Assembly: GCF_002632725.1 (NCBI RefSeq)
Contig: NZ_NJAI01000008.1
Coordinates: forward strand, 1-32,116
Direction: 5' to 3'
Origin: Xenorhabdus hominickii
GTDB taxonomy: Bacteria; Pseudomonadota; Gammaproteobacteria; Enterobacterales; Enterobacteriaceae
Length of the DNA stretch: 32,116 bases
Under the pieces are notes generated by a model. It was given only the letters and a program-made list of their open reading frames with translations. It was not told the DNA's origin and made no database searches. Position 1 is the stretch's first letter, and each line of letters begins with the position of its first letter. Below, in pieces: positions 7,430 through 17,853 of this stretch. Position numbers and translations under genes: made by a program.

Positions 7430-7632
7430 TTAACGGCCGTTATTCACCTAATAAAACGTTAATTAGCATTGGTAAAACACGGAATTTGTCATTAAAATGA
7501 TTAAATCAATGCGAGCTCCCAATTAAGTTATTTCAATATACCTGGTTGTTTAACTGATTATTTTTATAAATAAGCTTTAAAAAATCCATATTAAATAGAT
7601 TATTTAAATTATTAACCTAGAATATAACTCTT

Positions 7633-8021
7633 ATGTCAAATACCTTGCTAGATACATGGAATAAATTCTCGGGTAGAACCACAGAAGAAGATCAAGAAAA
7701 ACTCTTAATTGACTTTTATAATGAATTTAGCTCTGCTAATTTTTGGATTAATCTAACATATTAAGAAACAGGAAGCGATCATGTTACAATACATAACAAC
7801 CCTGAATAATATAAAAATCTTTATGTCACTGCTTATCCTGACTCATCAGAAAAAATCCAAAATATAATAGATCAAAATCCAAATTTTTTCATCAATTCAA
7901 TGCTGGGCATCTCTATTTTATAACTGAAAAATCAAACTGTGATCTTGTTATTTACTGTGATATGGATTGTATCCTTAGACCTCAACAGATTATGGGTAAA
8001 ATAAAATTTTTGCATAATTAA
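7633..8021 (+). pseudogene. Decayed unrecognised gene
   Basis: An ATG at 7633 opens MSNTLLDTWNKFSGRTTEED...FSSANFWINLTY, then a stop. Conserved-looking text continues in pieces, ETGSDHVTIHNNPE, stop, YKNLYVTAYPDSSEKIQNI, and after a shift GHLYFITEKSNCDLVIYCD with MDCILRPQQIMGKIKFLHN, ending at 8021. The pieces read as one protein of about 125 residues broken by stops and at least one frameshift. The layout (FW.L stretch, then a 'tAYpdseei' stretch) is loosely like SseB-type proteins, but I do not recognise the family with confidence. Confidence 0.4.
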
Positions 8022-8188
8022 ATGTTACTTGATGATACTGGAAAAGAAAAAATGGCAAATCAATATTTATTATCCCATCCTGACGAATTTATTCCTGAAA
8101 AAGAGGAAAAAAATTGGAAAGGATTTTTTTCATAATTTTCGCCATTATTATCATTTTATTAACCATAATGATTAACTACTCCAATTAA
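8022..8188 (+). pseudogene. Small membrane protein gene, frameshifted
   Basis: The ATG at 8022 directly follows the preceding stop. It reads MLLDDTGKEKMANQYLLSHP through FIPEKEEKNWKGFFS (37 codons). The neighbouring frame continues RIFFIIFAIIIILLTIMIN, a clear membrane helix, to a stop at 8188. A one-base slip in the A-run near 8107 would join the two into a 54-residue tail-anchored protein. It may be the partner of the decayed gene before it. The final codons overlap the prpR stop on the other strand. Confidence 0.35.
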
Positions 8189-9849
8189 TTTTTTCCCTGT
8201 TCTTCCTTCAATCTCCGCCATAACGTCGTGCGACTAATTCCCAAATATTCCGCAGCCGCCCGTCGATTCCCTGAAAAACGCGCCATGATATCATGTACGG
8301 AAATATCATGTGCAGAAGGCGCTTCTCTAAGAAAAGATGGCTCAATTTGAGTTTTTTTCATGCTGCTGTTTATAGTACTGATATCAATATGACGCTCAGG
8401 TGAAAGTGATAATATCAATTCTGGTGTCAGTGTTTGTTCCGGATGAGCACTCAAATAAAGCGCTATTCGCTCCATCAAATTACGTAGCTCACGCACATTT
8501 CCCGGCCAATGATAAGATTGTAGCGCTTTGTGACAAGCAGAAAGTTCCCCTATTCTCACTGATGAAACGGATAAATTAAGGGTCGCAAATGCCCGTTGTA
8601 GGTATTCCTCCGCCAGCAAACCAATATCATTTCCTCTTTCTCGCAAAGCCGGTACATTAATTCGCAATACACTCAAACGATAGAATAGATCTGTCCGAAA
8701 ACGTCCTTCACGCACCCATGTATCCAAATCGCAATGAGTCGCACAGATGATGCGCACATCAACAGCAATCGGGCGATACCCGCCAACCCTGACGACGGAT
8801 TTTTCTTCCAGTACCCTTAATAACCGCGTTTGCAAAGGCAATGGCATTTCACCAATTTCATCCAGAAATAACGTTCCCCTGTGTGCAACTTCAAACAGTC
8901 CCGCTCGTCCACCACGCCGAGAGCCGGTAAATGCACCTTCTTCATAACCAAACAGCTCTGCCTCCAGCAAAGACTCTGTAATCGCGCCGCAGTTAACAGC
9001 AACAAATGGTCGTGGATGCTTACCCGCTAACGGCCCATGACGCAAGGCATATTCATGATGAATAGCCTGAGCCACCAGCTCTTTTCCTGTACCACTTTCT
9101 CCCTGAATCAAAACTGTGGCCGCTGAACGGGAATACAGCATGATCGTATTACGTACATGCTCCATCGCCACAGAATTCCCTCTAATATCGCTGATTGTAT
9201 GGCGAGTGCGAAGTTTATCTTCCGTAGGATAAGGCGAAATTATCGCCTGATTGAGTTTGGTCATTCTGGCGACTTCCAAGGCATCCTGAAATGCTTGCCG
9301 GATGGAGTCCGCAGAATAGATAAAAACACCCACCAGCTCTGCTTCATAGGCAAGATCAGTAATCAATCCTGCACCAACTATCACTTTGATCCCTTTCGCT
9401 TTTAAGGCATTAACTTGCGTTCTGGCATCTTCCTCTGTTACATAACTACGCTGTTCAATTCGCAGGTTAAAACGCTGCTGAAACTCTTCTAATGCCGGCA
9501 GGGTATTCTGGTAAGTAATAACACCAATTTGGGTGCTGATTTGCCGAGCGCGAGCCAATGCCCGCATAAAATCAAACCCACTGGCTTTGACGATAATCAT
9601 CGGTATAGATAATCGGCTTTTCAAATATGCACCATTAGATCCTGCACAAATCACAGCATCACAATGTTCTGTCTCCAGACGTTTGCGAATATGTTGCACG
9701 GCATGTTCAAAACCCAGTTGGATCGGGGTGATATCAGCTTGATGATCAAATTCTGGCGTAATATCGCGAAAAAGCTCGAAAAGTCTGGAAACGGAGACTG
9801 TCCAGATCACGGGTTTATTATCACGTTCCTCTGCATGTGTTGATGCCAT
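8185..9849 (-). CDS. prpR: Sigma-54-dependent regulator of propionate catabolism PrpR
   Basis: 554 residues, slightly longer than E. coli PrpR (528). Order: N-terminal PrpR sensor domain (about 12-195), which senses 2-methylcitrate; AAA+ domain with Walker A GESGTGKE (250-257), sigma-54-contacting loop GAFTGS (305-310) and Walker [11 protein letters not shown] (about 325-334); C-terminal Fis-type helix-turn-helix [19 protein letters not shown]. The Ser in GAFTGS in place of Ala is usual for this family. The start at 9849 has a strong AGGAGGGA ribosome site. It is transcribed away from prpBCDE; the 312-base gap holds repeated TGAAACA boxes and the sigma-54 promoter. PrpR activates prpBCDE and in relatives represses itself. 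Confidence 0.95.
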   Translation of the reverse strand: MASTHAEERDNKPVIWTVSVSRLFELFRDITPEFDHQADITPIQLGFEHAVQHIRKRLETEHCDAVICAGSNGAYLKSRLSIPMIIVKASGFDFMRALARARQISTQIGVITYQNTLPALEEFQQRFNLRIEQRSYVTEEDARTQVNALKAKGIKVIVGAGLITDLAYEAELVGVFIYSADSIRQAFQDALEVARMTKLNQAIISPYPTEDKLRTRHTISDIRGNSVAMEHVRNTIMLYSRSAATVLIQGESGTGKELVAQAIHHEYALRHGPLAGKHPRPFVAVNCGAITESLLEAELFGYEEGAFTGSRRGGRAGLFEVAHRGTLFLDEIGEMPLPLQTRLLRVLEEKSVVRVGGYRPIAVDVRIICATHCDLDTWVREGRFRTDLFYRLSVLRINVPALRERGNDIGLLAEEYLQRAFATLNLSVSSVRIGELSACHKALQSYHWPGNVRELRNLMERIALYLSAHPEQTLTPELILSLSPERHIDISTINSSMKKTQIEPSFLREAPSAHDISVHDIMARFSGNRRAAAEYLGISRTTLWRRLKEEQGKN

Positions 9850-9903
9850 ATTTCTCCCTCCTTTTCTCTTTCAATGTTTTCTATTTCAATAATGTCATCT
9901 CAA

Positions 9904-10003
9904 TGTTTCACTATTTTAATTTGAAACAAAAATGAAACATTAACAGATTAAATATGAAACATGAACACATTATAATCAATGGATGCACACATACCATGAA
10001 ACT
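9904..10003. promoter_or_regulatory. PrpR upstream activating boxes (TGAAACA repeats)
   Basis: TGTTTCA at 9904-9910 faces TGAAACA at 9922-9928. Further TGAAACA copies stand at 9933-9939 and 9955-9961, and TGAAACT at 9997-10003. Copies two to four are 11 and 22 bases apart, on one face of the helix. Position 90-190 bases upstream of the sigma-54 promoter is right for an enhancer. Binding by PrpR is inferred. Confidence 0.6.
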
Positions 10004-10092
10004 CTCCAATAAATAAATATCTTATTAATTTAAAACAAAAAAAATAACAACCTCATGATGAAATTCTAATTATTTCTCTATTATTTAAATAT

Positions 10093-10108
10093 TGGCATAC
10101 ACTTTGCT
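10093..10108 (+). promoter_or_regulatory. Sigma-54 (-24/-12) promoter of prpBCDE
   Basis: TTGGCATACACTTTGCT fits the consensus TGGCAC-N5-TTGCA/T; the GG (10094-10095) and GC (10106-10107) are separated by ten bases as required. It lies 55 bases upstream of the prpB start and downstream of the TGAAACA boxes. Confidence 0.85.
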
Positions 10109-10161
10109 TTAATAACATTTAAATACAAATTAGTTTCATTTAAGTAACAATGAGGTTATGT

Positions 10162-11082
10162 ATGGCATTTTCTTCTTCAGGATTGGCCTTCCGACAGGCG
10201 ATAAAAGCCGAATCTCCGTTACAAGTTGTCGGGACTATCAATGCGAACCATGCACTGCTGGCAAAACGAGCAGGTTATAAGGCCATTTATCTTTCAGGTG
10301 GCGGAGTTTCCGCCGGCTCGCTGGGTCTACCGGATTTAGGTATCTCGACACTGGATGATGTGTTGACTGATATCCGGCGCATCACAGACGTATGTGATTT
10401 ACCGCTACTCGTGGATGCGGATATCGGTTTTGGTTCTTCGGCGTTCAATGTTGCCCGCACTGTACGCTCTATTATTAAAGCAGGTGCTGCGGGTATTCAT
10501 ATTGAGGACCAAGTCGGAGCTAAGCGCTGCGGCCATCGTCCGAATAAAGAAATCGTTTCCAAAGAGGAGATGGTAGATCGTATCAAAGCTGCCGTTGATG
10601 CTCGTACAGATACTAATTTTGTCATTATGGCACGCACTGATGCATTAGCGATGGAAGGATTGGATGCTGCCCTGGACAGGGCCGCCGCCTATATTGAAGC
10701 AGGCGCGGATATGCTGTTCCCTGAAGCCATTACAGAACTGCATATGTATAAGAAATTCGCTTCAAGAACACACGTTCCCATCTTGGCAAATATTACCGAA
10801 TTCGGTGCTACTCCGCTCTTTACAACCGAAGAATTAAAAAGCGTAGATGTCGCTATCGCCCTTTATCCACTCTCTGCATTTCGGGCCATGAATAAAGCAG
10901 CCGAACAGGTCTATACCGCCCTACGTCGCGATGGCACACAGAAAAACGTTATCGATATGATGCAAACCCGTAATGAACTTTATGAAAGCATCAATTACTA
11001 CGCTTTTGAACAAAAACTGGATGTCTTGTTTTCCCATAAAAAACTTTCCCAAAAAAACAGCAAGGGTGATACTTATGAGTAA
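10162..11082 (+). CDS. prpB: 2-methylisocitrate lyase
   Basis: 306 residues (E. coli 296). Cleaves 2-methylisocitrate to pyruvate and succinate, the last step of the 2-methylcitrate cycle. The family motif KRCGH is at 121-125 with catalytic Cys123, and the Mg-binding acidic pair D85/D87 is in VDADIGFG. An in-frame ATG at 10150 exists, but its AGG serves as the ribosome site (TGAGG, six bases upstream) of ATG 10162, which gives the usual MAFSS-type N-terminus. First gene of the prpBCDE operon; its end overlaps prpC by eight bases. Confidence 0.95.
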   Translation: MAFSSSGLAFRQAIKAESPLQVVGTINANHALLAKRAGYKAIYLSGGGVSAGSLGLPDLGISTLDDVLTDIRRITDVCDLPLLVDADIGFGSSAFNVARTVRSIIKAGAAGIHIEDQVGAKRCGHRPNKEIVSKEEMVDRIKAAVDARTDTNFVIMARTDALAMEGLDAALDRAAAYIEAGADMLFPEAITELHMYKKFASRTHVPILANITEFGATPLFTTEELKSVDVAIALYPLSAFRAMNKAAEQVYTALRRDGTQKNVIDMMQTRNELYESINYYAFEQKLDVLFSHKKLSQKNSKGDTYE

Positions 11083-12250
11083 GCAAAATACGACAACGGG
11101 ATCGCCTGAATCAAAGCTATCCAAACCTAAAAAATCTGTTGCTCTGTCCGGAGTGACGGCGGGCAATACAGCGCTCTGTACAGTCGGAAAAAATGGCAAT
11201 GATTTGCACTATCGTGGTTATGATATTCTCGATTTAGCCACGCATTGTGAGTTTGAAGAAATCGCCTATCTGCTCATCCACGATAAACTTCCTTCACGCG
11301 CAGAGTTATCATCCTATAAGGCTAAGTTGAAATCATTACGTGGGCTGCCAAGCAGTGTTAAATCCGCATTAGAGGCTCTGCCAGCAGTCGCGCATCCGAT
11401 GGATGTGATGCGCACGGGCGTTTCTGTTTTAGGTTGTACTCTGCCAGAAAAAACAGATCACAACCTCGCGGGCGCTCGCGATATCGCCGATCGCTTGCTG
11501 GCTTCCCTCAGCTCGATACTGCTTTATTGGTATCATCACAGCCACAATGGGCGTCGTATCGAAGTTGAAACGGATGATGATTCTATCGGCGGGCATTTTC
11601 TCCATCTCCTGCATGGAAAAAAACCACGGGCGTCATGGGAAAAAGCCATGCATACCTCCCTGATTTTGTATGCCGAGCATGAATTTAATGCTTCGACTTT
11701 TACCAGCCGAGTCATCGCAGGTACGGGATCAGATATTTACTCTGCCATTATCGGCGGCATTGGTGCCCTGCGAGGGCCTAAGCACGGTGGTGCGAACGAA
11801 GTATCGTTTGAAATCCAGCAGCGTTATGATTCTCCAGACCAAGCCGAAGCCGATATCCTCTCTCGTTTGGAAAGAAAAGAAGTCATCATCGGCTTCGGTC
11901 ATCCCGTTTATACCGTTTCCGATCCACGCCATAAAGTGATTAAAGAAATTTCCTTGCAACTTTCCCAAGAAGCTGGAATGACACAAATGTATGACATTGC
12001 CGATCGGATTGAGTCCGTGATGTGGGATAACAAAAAAATGTTCCCTAACCTCGATTGGTTTTCTGCGGTTTCCTATCACATGATGGGCGTTCCCACAGCA
12101 ATGTTTACACCATTGTTTGTAATTGCCCGGACTTCTGGCTGGGCAGCCCACATCATTGAACAACGCATCGATAATAAAATTATCCGTCCTTCGGCCAACT
12201 ATACCGGCCCTGAGGATCTTAAATTTATACCCATTGACCAACGTGGTTAA
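11075..12250 (+). CDS. prpC: 2-methylcitrate synthase
   Basis: 391 residues (E. coli 389). Condenses propionyl-CoA with oxaloacetate to 2-methylcitrate; citrate synthase fold. Catalytic triad by family alignment: H237 in KHGGANE, H276 in GFGHPVY, and D327 in [10 protein letters not shown]. The start at 11075 overlaps the prpB end by eight bases and has AAGGGTG upstream, which fits translational coupling. A longer in-frame extension upstream inside prpB is not family-like and is ignored. Confidence 0.95.
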   Translation: MSKQNTTTGSPESKLSKPKKSVALSGVTAGNTALCTVGKNGNDLHYRGYDILDLATHCEFEEIAYLLIHDKLPSRAELSSYKAKLKSLRGLPSSVKSALEALPAVAHPMDVMRTGVSVLGCTLPEKTDHNLAGARDIADRLLASLSSILLYWYHHSHNGRRIEVETDDDSIGGHFLHLLHGKKPRASWEKAMHTSLILYAEHEFNASTFTSRVIAGTGSDIYSAIIGGIGALRGPKHGGANEVSFEIQQRYDSPDQAEADILSRLERKEVIIGFGHPVYTVSDPRHKVIKEISLQLSQEAGMTQMYDIADRIESVMWDNKKMFPNLDWFSAVSYHMMGVPTAMFTPLFVIARTSGWAAHIIEQRIDNKIIRPSANYTGPEDLKFIPIDQRG

Positions 12251-12274
12251 GCCATTTGATTGAACAACATAAAT

Positions 12275-12342
12275 ACATATCCAATGGATTTCAAAATGCA
12301 GCGCAGCCAACAAAGCTGCGACTTGAAAGACGACGGGTATAT
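12275..12342. repeat. Palindromic intergenic repeat (ERIC-flank-like) inside the prp operon
   Basis: ATATCCAATGGATTTCAAAA at the left pairs with GACTTGAAAGACGACGGGTA at the right as an imperfect inverted repeat; GCAGC and GCTGC lie inside. Longer copies of this element, with an ERIC-like core between the arms, are scattered in Photorhabdus and Xenorhabdus genomes as I remember them; this one would be a core-less short form. A partial echo (TATACCCAATAGATATTATA) occurs at 13815-13834 after prpD. Confidence 0.55.
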
Positions 12343-12360
12343 CCAATTTAAGGATTGATT

Positions 12361-13812
12361 ATGTCAACCTCAGTTGTTAACAACCGCCCAGAGTACGACC
12401 AAGTGATTGTGGATATTGTGGATTATGTCATGGACTATATTGTCGTATCCCCGATTGCTTACGCCACCGCCCACCACTGTCTTCTCGATACATTGGGTTG
12501 TGGTTTGGAAGCACTGGAATACCCTGCCTGCACAAAATTATTGGGGCCAATTGTGCCGGGAACACTTGTGCCCAATGGTGCGCGTGTACCGGGGACTCAG
12601 TTCCAACTTGATCCTGTTCAGGCGGCATTTAATATTGGTGCGATGATCCGCTGGCTGGATTTCAACGACACGTGGCTGGCAGCGGAATGGGGACATCCGT
12701 CTGATAATCTGGGCGGAATACTGGCTACTGCCGACTGGTTATCAAGAAACGCAGTTGCCCGTGGTGAAGCCCCCTTAACCGTGTGGGATGTACTGACCGC
12801 CATGATTAAGGCGCACGAAATCCAAGGCTGTCTGGCATTGGAGAATGCCTTCAATAAAGTTGGGTTGGATCATGTGGTATTAGTTAAAGTGGCCTCCACA
12901 GCGGTTGTCGCTCAAATGCTGGGTTTATCCCGAGAGGAGATATTAAGCGCGGTATCGCTCGCATGGGTTGACGGACAGTCTCTGAGAACCTATCGCCATG
13001 CGCCCAACACAGGTTCTCGCAAATCCTGGGCGGCGGGAGATGCCACATCTCGCGCAGTACGTCTGGCTCTGATAGCGCAAAAAGGCGAGATGGGATACCC
13101 TTCCGTATTAACAGCAGAAACCTGGGGGTTTTATGATGTGCTGTTCAATGGCCATCCCTTCACATTCCAGCGTTCCTATGGCTCTTATGTGATGGAAAAT
13201 GTGCTGTTTAAAATTTCTTTTCCGGCTGAATTTCACTCACAGACCGCCGTTGAAGCAGCAATGATGCTACATCAACAACTGAAAGAGTGGGGTAAAAGTG
13301 TCGAAGATATCGCCCAAATCACTATCCGTACCCATGAAGCCTGTATCAGAATTATCGATAAACATGGCCCTCTGAATAATCCGGCAGACAGGGATCACTG
13401 CATTCAATATATGGTTGCCATTCCACTGATTTTTGGCCGCCTGACGGCTGCGGATTATGAGGGTAATATCGCCACCGATCCCCGTATTGATGCTTTGCGA
13501 GAAAAAATAGTCTGCGTCGAAGATCCCGATTTCACTTTCGATTATCATGACCCAGAAAAACGCTCCATTGCCAACGCGCTGACTCTGACATTTACCGATG
13601 GCACTCAGCTTGATGAAGTGAAAGTCGAATTCCCGATTGGACACGCCCGCCGCCGCAAAGATGGTATCCCTCTTTTAGAGGAAAAATTCAAAACCAATCT
13701 AGCGCGCCGCTTCCCGGAAGAACAACAACAAAAAATCCTAACGATCTCTCTTGACCTTATGTCATTAAGAGATGTCCCCGTGAACGAATACCTCGATTTG
13801 TACGTTATATAA
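12361..13812 (+). CDS. prpD: 2-methylcitrate dehydratase
   Basis: 483 residues, the same as E. coli PrpD, of the MmgE/PrpD family. Dehydrates 2-methylcitrate to 2-methyl-cis-aconitate; rehydration is done by aconitase. Family landmarks: [11 protein letters not shown] near the N-terminus, [20 protein letters not shown] in the middle, and [14 protein letters not shown] and PIGHARRR later. Start 12361 was chosen over 12355 because TAAGGA is six bases before it. It is 110 bases after prpC, the gap holding the palindromic repeat. No acnD/prpF is present, so this is the PrpD-type cycle. Confidence 0.95.
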   Translation: MSTSVVNNRPEYDQVIVDIVDYVMDYIVVSPIAYATAHHCLLDTLGCGLEALEYPACTKLLGPIVPGTLVPNGARVPGTQFQLDPVQAAFNIGAMIRWLDFNDTWLAAEWGHPSDNLGGILATADWLSRNAVARGEAPLTVWDVLTAMIKAHEIQGCLALENAFNKVGLDHVVLVKVASTAVVAQMLGLSREEILSAVSLAWVDGQSLRTYRHAPNTGSRKSWAAGDATSRAVRLALIAQKGEMGYPSVLTAETWGFYDVLFNGHPFTFQRSYGSYVMENVLFKISFPAEFHSQTAVEAAMMLHQQLKEWGKSVEDIAQITIRTHEACIRIIDKHGPLNNPADRDHCIQYMVAIPLIFGRLTAADYEGNIATDPRIDALREKIVCVEDPDFTFDYHDPEKRSIANALTLTFTDGTQLDEVKVEFPIGHARRRKDGIPLLEEKFKTNLARRFPEEQQQKILTISLDLMSLRDVPVNEYLDLYVI

Positions 13813-13842
13813 CCTATACCCAATAGATATTATATCGCTATC

Positions 13843-13867
13843 GGCGGCTTCCATTCTAAAAGCCGCC
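13843..13867 (+). other. Intercistronic hairpin between prpD and prpE
   Basis: GGCGGCTT and AAGCCGCC form a perfect 8-bp stem with a 9-base loop, 30 bases after the prpD stop. No uridine run follows, so it more likely protects or processes the prpBCD message or attenuates prpE than terminates. Confidence 0.6.
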
Positions 13868-13906
13868 TCTCATCTGCATAGTATCTGAATAGTGCAAGGA
13901 GAGATT

Positions 13907-15811
13907 ATGTCATTTCAAGATTTCTATCAGCATTCGATTGATGATCCCGCTGCTTTTTGGGCTGAACAGGCCAAACGAATACATTGGCAGCAGCCTTTTG
14001 AACAGGTGTTGGATCACAGCAATCCGCCCTTTGCCCGCTGGTTCTGTGGAGGGAAAACCAATCTCTGTTACAACGCATTAGATCGCTGGCTGGAAAGCCA
14101 ACCCGATGCTAAGGCGCTTATTGCCATTTCAACTGAAACCCCCATTTCGGCTAAAAAACATAGTGAACGGGTTTTCACCTATAAAGAATTACATCAAGAA
14201 GTGAACCAAGCAGCAGCCATGATGCTCTCACTGGGTGTAAAAAAAGGCGATCGTGTCGTTATTTATATGCCAATGGTGGCTGAAGCCCTGTTTATTTTGC
14301 TGGCCTGCGCCCGTATTGGGGCGATCCATTCGGTAGTATTTGGCGGCTTTGCTTCCCATAGCCTCGCCACCCGACTCGATAACGCCGAACCTGTTTTAGT
14401 CGTCTCTGCCGATGCGGGTTCCCGTGGAGGCAAAATCATTCCCTACAAACCGCTATTGGATGAAGCCATCGAGTTGGCAAATCATACTCCCCGCCATGTT
14501 TTGATGGTCAATCGTGGGCTGACTGAGATTAATTGGGTGGAAGGACGGGACGTAGATTTCGCCACATTACGGCAAGAGTATCTTAACGCAGAAGTTCCCG
14601 TCACATGGCTTGAGTCCAATGAAACTTCCTGCGTACTCTATACATCAGGGACAACAGGAACCCCCAAAGGCGTACAACGCGATGTCGGCGGTTATGCGGT
14701 CGCCTTGGCAACATCAATGGATGTTATTTTTGGCGGTAAAACGGGTGGAGTTTTCTTTTGCACATCAGATATCGGCTGGGTTGTCGGACACTCTTATATT
14801 GTCTATGCCCCTCTGCTCGCAGGCATGGCAACCATTATGTATGAGGGCCTGCCGATACGTCCAGATGCCAGCATTTGGTGGCAAATTGTCGAAAAATACC
14901 GTGTCACAAGGATGTTTTCAGCCCCTACTGCAATCCGCGTTCTGAAAAAATACCCTACCGATTACATCTCCCAATGCGATATATCATCACTTGAAACACT
15001 CTATTTGGCAGGTGAACCCCTTGATGAGCATACCGCTCGCTGGATTTCCGAAACCATTAACGTTCCTGTGATTGATAATTACTGGCAAACTGAAACAGGT
15101 TGGCCAATTATGGCCATTGCACGAAGTTTAGACGATAGGACAAGCCGTTTTGGTAGCACGGGTTTTCCTATATATGGTTTTAACGTCAAGCTGATCAACG
15201 AACTGACGGGGCAGGAATGTAGCGCTAATGAAAAAGGGATGCTGGTCATCAAAGGCCCTCTGCCTCCGGGCTGTATCCAAACCATTTATGGCGATAATCG
15301 TCGTTTTATCAATACGTACTGGGAACACTTCGATCAGCAGGTATACTCAACATTCGACTGGGGAATCCGTGACAGTGACGGTTACTATTTTATTTTGGGG
15401 CGTTCCGATGATGTGATTAATGTTTCAGGCCATCGTCTGGGAACAAGAGAAATCGAAGAGTGTATCGCCAGCCATGAAGATGTGGCGGAAGTTGCGGTTA
15501 TTGGTATCAAAGATGAAGTAAGAGGACAGGCAGCAGTGGCTTTTGTTGTCCTGAAAGAAGGACGGCAAATTCAGAATGCTGACCATTTTTCAGCATTAGA
15601 AAAAACATTGATGGAAGTGGTAGATAAAAAAATCGGCAGTGTTGGGCGTCCGGCACGAGTCTATTTTGTGACGCAGTTACCGAAAACTCGCTCAGGAAAG
15701 ATGCTGCGCCGTACCATGCAAGCCATTTGTGAAGGACGTGAGCCAAGCGATATCGCTCTGATTGAAAACCCAGCTTCACTGGAAGTTATTCGGGACGCAG
15801 TCTGCCATTAA
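13907..15811 (+). CDS. prpE: Propionyl-CoA synthetase (propionate-CoA ligase)
   Basis: 634 residues (E. coli 628). Activates propionate to propionyl-CoA through an acyl-AMP. Acetyl-CoA-synthetase-type N-terminal domain (SFQDFYQHSIDDPAAFWAEQ), ATP-binding YTSGTTGTPKG at 245-255, YWQTETGWPI, the hinge GRSDDVINVSGHR, and the acylation-controlled lysine in KTRSGKMLRR near the C-terminus. Start 13907 has AAGGAG seven bases before; a GTG at 13892 in frame is less likely. Last gene of the operon. Confidence 0.95.
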   Translation: MSFQDFYQHSIDDPAAFWAEQAKRIHWQQPFEQVLDHSNPPFARWFCGGKTNLCYNALDRWLESQPDAKALIAISTETPISAKKHSERVFTYKELHQEVNQAAAMMLSLGVKKGDRVVIYMPMVAEALFILLACARIGAIHSVVFGGFASHSLATRLDNAEPVLVVSADAGSRGGKIIPYKPLLDEAIELANHTPRHVLMVNRGLTEINWVEGRDVDFATLRQEYLNAEVPVTWLESNETSCVLYTSGTTGTPKGVQRDVGGYAVALATSMDVIFGGKTGGVFFCTSDIGWVVGHSYIVYAPLLAGMATIMYEGLPIRPDASIWWQIVEKYRVTRMFSAPTAIRVLKKYPTDYISQCDISSLETLYLAGEPLDEHTARWISETINVPVIDNYWQTETGWPIMAIARSLDDRTSRFGSTGFPIYGFNVKLINELTGQECSANEKGMLVIKGPLPPGCIQTIYGDNRRFINTYWEHFDQQVYSTFDWGIRDSDGYYFILGRSDDVINVSGHRLGTREIEECIASHEDVAEVAVIGIKDEVRGQAAVAFVVLKEGRQIQNADHFSALEKTLMEVVDKKIGSVGRPARVYFVTQLPKTRSGKMLRRTMQAICEGREPSDIALIENPASLEVIRDAVCH

Positions 15812-16194
15812 AAGTGAGTGAAAGGACTATCTCAATGATAGAGATTGATGTTTGGTTTGGTATGGTTTGTGCTGATAAATAGGTTAGATATGCAGTACGG
15901 GCCATACCAAGTATTCTAAAAAATAGAAATAATTTATTTAAATCAAAAAGTAAAAACAAATTTGACACATCAATATCTCCATATACTTTCACTTTATTTT
16001 CACAACCCAAATTTCATTTAATTCATGTTTAATCTATTAGGGTTAATATACACCTGCAATACATTTTCCCATTTCCATTCCCGCTCCGTTCCGATACGGA
16101 GCTTTTTTTTGCCTATTTTATCTTGTTATTTTTATTTTAAATTGAATAGCTGCCAGCATTATTTAATTAAATACTAACAGCTATCGAGTATGGA
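15812..16194. other. Intergenic after prpE
   Basis: About 380 bases between convergent prpE and the GST gene. No gene recognised. A strong plus-strand terminator lies at 16083-16110. It is 270 bases past prpE, with a pyrimidine-rich run before it (about 16060-16082), so it could end prpE or a separate short RNA. Confidence 0.5.
16083..16110 (+). terminator. Rho-independent terminator
   Basis: GCTCCGT-TCCGAT-ACGGAGC followed by eight Ts: a 7-bp GC-rich stem and a full U-run. It terminates plus-strand transcription from prpE or from an unannotated small RNA. Confidence 0.85.
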
Positions 16195-16824
16195 TTAATG
16201 CGCTAATTTCGGTTCTTTTATGGCAGCGGAAACCCATTCCACCATCGCTGGATGTTTCAGCATGCGATCAATCCATTCCTGACTGATAGCTGAAAAATTC
16301 AATCCATAACTTTGGGCACGAAGAGCCACTGGTGCATAAAACGCATCAACAACAGTGAATTTATCTCCAGCCAGCCATTCACCACCAAATTTAGTTAATC
16401 CTTCTGACCAAAGAGCATCAATTCTGTCGATATCACGCTGTAAATCTGAAGTTATTTCCTCTAATTCAGTTCTAATGGAGCAATTCATTGCACAAATTTG
16501 ACGCAATGCAGCGAAGCTAGAATGCATTTCTGCTGCTGCACTTCTTGCCCACGCTCTGGCCCTTTTATCTAATGGCCATACCTGTACGTGCTCCTCTGCA
16601 AGATATTCCGCAATCGCCAACGAATCCCAAATTGTAATATCTCCATCGACCAGGCAAGGAACCAATCCTGTAGGTGAAAATTCCTTAAATTTATTATAAC
16701 TACTTTTGCCGTCCTCGAAATAACTAAGCCGTTCGTTAAAAGGGATACCCAGCGCCTTAAGCAGAACCCACGGACGCAATGACCAGGAAGAATAATTTTT
16801 ATTAGCTATCCACAATGTATACAT
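16195..16824 (-). CDS. Glutathione S-transferase family protein
   Basis: 209 residues. Thioredoxin-like N-terminal domain (about 1-80) with NYSSWSLRPWVLLKALGIPF, where a Ser of the SSWS motif would activate glutathione, the cis-proline loop GLVPCLVDG, and the glutathione-contacting IWDSLAIAEYL. All-helical C-terminal domain (about 85-205) with LAGDKFTVVDAFYAPVA. The SSW...RPW motif puts it near the zeta/beta-like bacterial GSTs that conjugate or isomerise small electrophiles. Substrate unknown. Start has AGAGAG upstream. Monocistronic. Confidence 0.85.
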   Translation of the reverse strand: MYTLWIANKNYSSWSLRPWVLLKALGIPFNERLSYFEDGKSSYNKFKEFSPTGLVPCLVDGDITIWDSLAIAEYLAEEHVQVWPLDKRARAWARSAAAEMHSSFAALRQICAMNCSIRTELEEITSDLQRDIDRIDALWSEGLTKFGGEWLAGDKFTVVDAFYAPVALRAQSYGLNFSAISQEWIDRMLKHPAMVEWVSAAIKEPKLAH

Positions 16825-17278
16825 CGTTTTTCTCTCTATAATGAAAAAATCACGTAATCGCTTAAAAATCTTACAACACCTTACAATAAGAGAGAATGTT
16901 AAAAGTATAAAAATAAAACTTCATACCAATCCTGAAAGAAATAACTGAAATAATTTTTTAGTTATCTACACTTCCGAAAATTTGCTCCCTTGCCATCTCG
17001 CTGCATTTTTAATCCATTAGGTAGTGTATTTCATTTGATTATATATAAATAACCAAATAAGATATAAAAGAACAAAAAAACAACTTTATTTTACTCATTG
17101 CCTATCATTAAAATTTATTATTGATAATTTTTGAATTTCTCAAACAAATAATTTGTTTAAAACTCACAGAAATAAAATATTATTTTTATCTACTATAATA
17201 TTCAAACTTTCTCATTGATGTTCATGGCCTGTTTTTTTCTGTTAACACGCTTTAATTGGACAAAAATAAGGAAACAAT
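16825..17278. other. AT-rich intergenic region
   Basis: About 450 bases between divergent GST and yceJ. Very AT-rich with stops in all frames; no gene or repeat recognised. It holds both promoters, none of which I can place with confidence. Confidence 0.5.
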
Positions 17279-17851
17279 ATGTTGTTAAAAAATACTGACA
17301 CACGCTTTGGTCATATCTCAGTTTTCATCCATTGGTTAATCGCCCTTGCCGTCTATGGGATGTTTGCACTTGGATTATGGATGGTGACATTAAACTATTA
17401 CGATCCTTGGTATCATCGCGCGCCGGAAGTTCATAAGAGTATCGGTGTATTGATCTTTATGATTATGGTCGTGCGTATCATATGGCGGTTTATTTCTCCA
17501 CCACCAAAACCTCTGGCTAGCTACAGTCACTTTACACGTACCAGTTCAAAACTCACGCATTTCACACTCTATATCGTTTTATTTGGCATTTTAGGCAGTG
17601 GATATCTGATTTCTACCGCAGATGGTGCCCCCATCAGCATTTTTGGATGGTTTGAGGTTCCTGCGACCCTATCAGGGCAAGGCATACAGGCCGATACGGC
17701 TGGGGTTATCCATCTTTATCTTGCTTGGATTATTGTCGTGCTCTCCCTGTTACATGGGTTGGCAGCATTAAAACACCACTTTATTAACCACGATACGACC
17801 TTAAAAAGAATGTTCGGTTTCAACACCGACAACAGCAACTCTGGAGAATAA
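17279..17851 (+). CDS. yceJ: Cytochrome b561 family protein
   Basis: 190 residues, di-haem cytochrome b561 of the inner membrane with four membrane helices (about 15-35, 50-70, 95-115, 145-165). Haem-ligand histidines lie in [25 protein letters not shown] and [19 protein letters not shown]. It passes electrons across the membrane, probably from the quinone pool. It is two bases upstream of yceI, the same pairing as in E. coli. ATG 17279 has AAGGAAAC upstream. Confidence 0.9.
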   Translation: MLLKNTDTRFGHISVFIHWLIALAVYGMFALGLWMVTLNYYDPWYHRAPEVHKSIGVLIFMIMVVRIIWRFISPPPKPLASYSHFTRTSSKLTHFTLYIVLFGILGSGYLISTADGAPISIFGWFEVPATLSGQGIQADTAGVIHLYLAWIIVVLSLLHGLAALKHHFINHDTTLKRMFGFNTDNSNSGE

Positions 17852-17853
17852 TT

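Noticed and set aside
7426..7465. TTAATTAACG/CGTTAATTA inverted repeat after the dehydratase
   Set aside because: AT-rich, no U-run, and expected by chance in such DNA; not called as a terminator.
10973..11074. N-terminal extension of PrpC inside prpB
   Set aside because: It is prpB sequence in another frame; the start at 11075 has a good ribosome site and gives the usual PrpC length.
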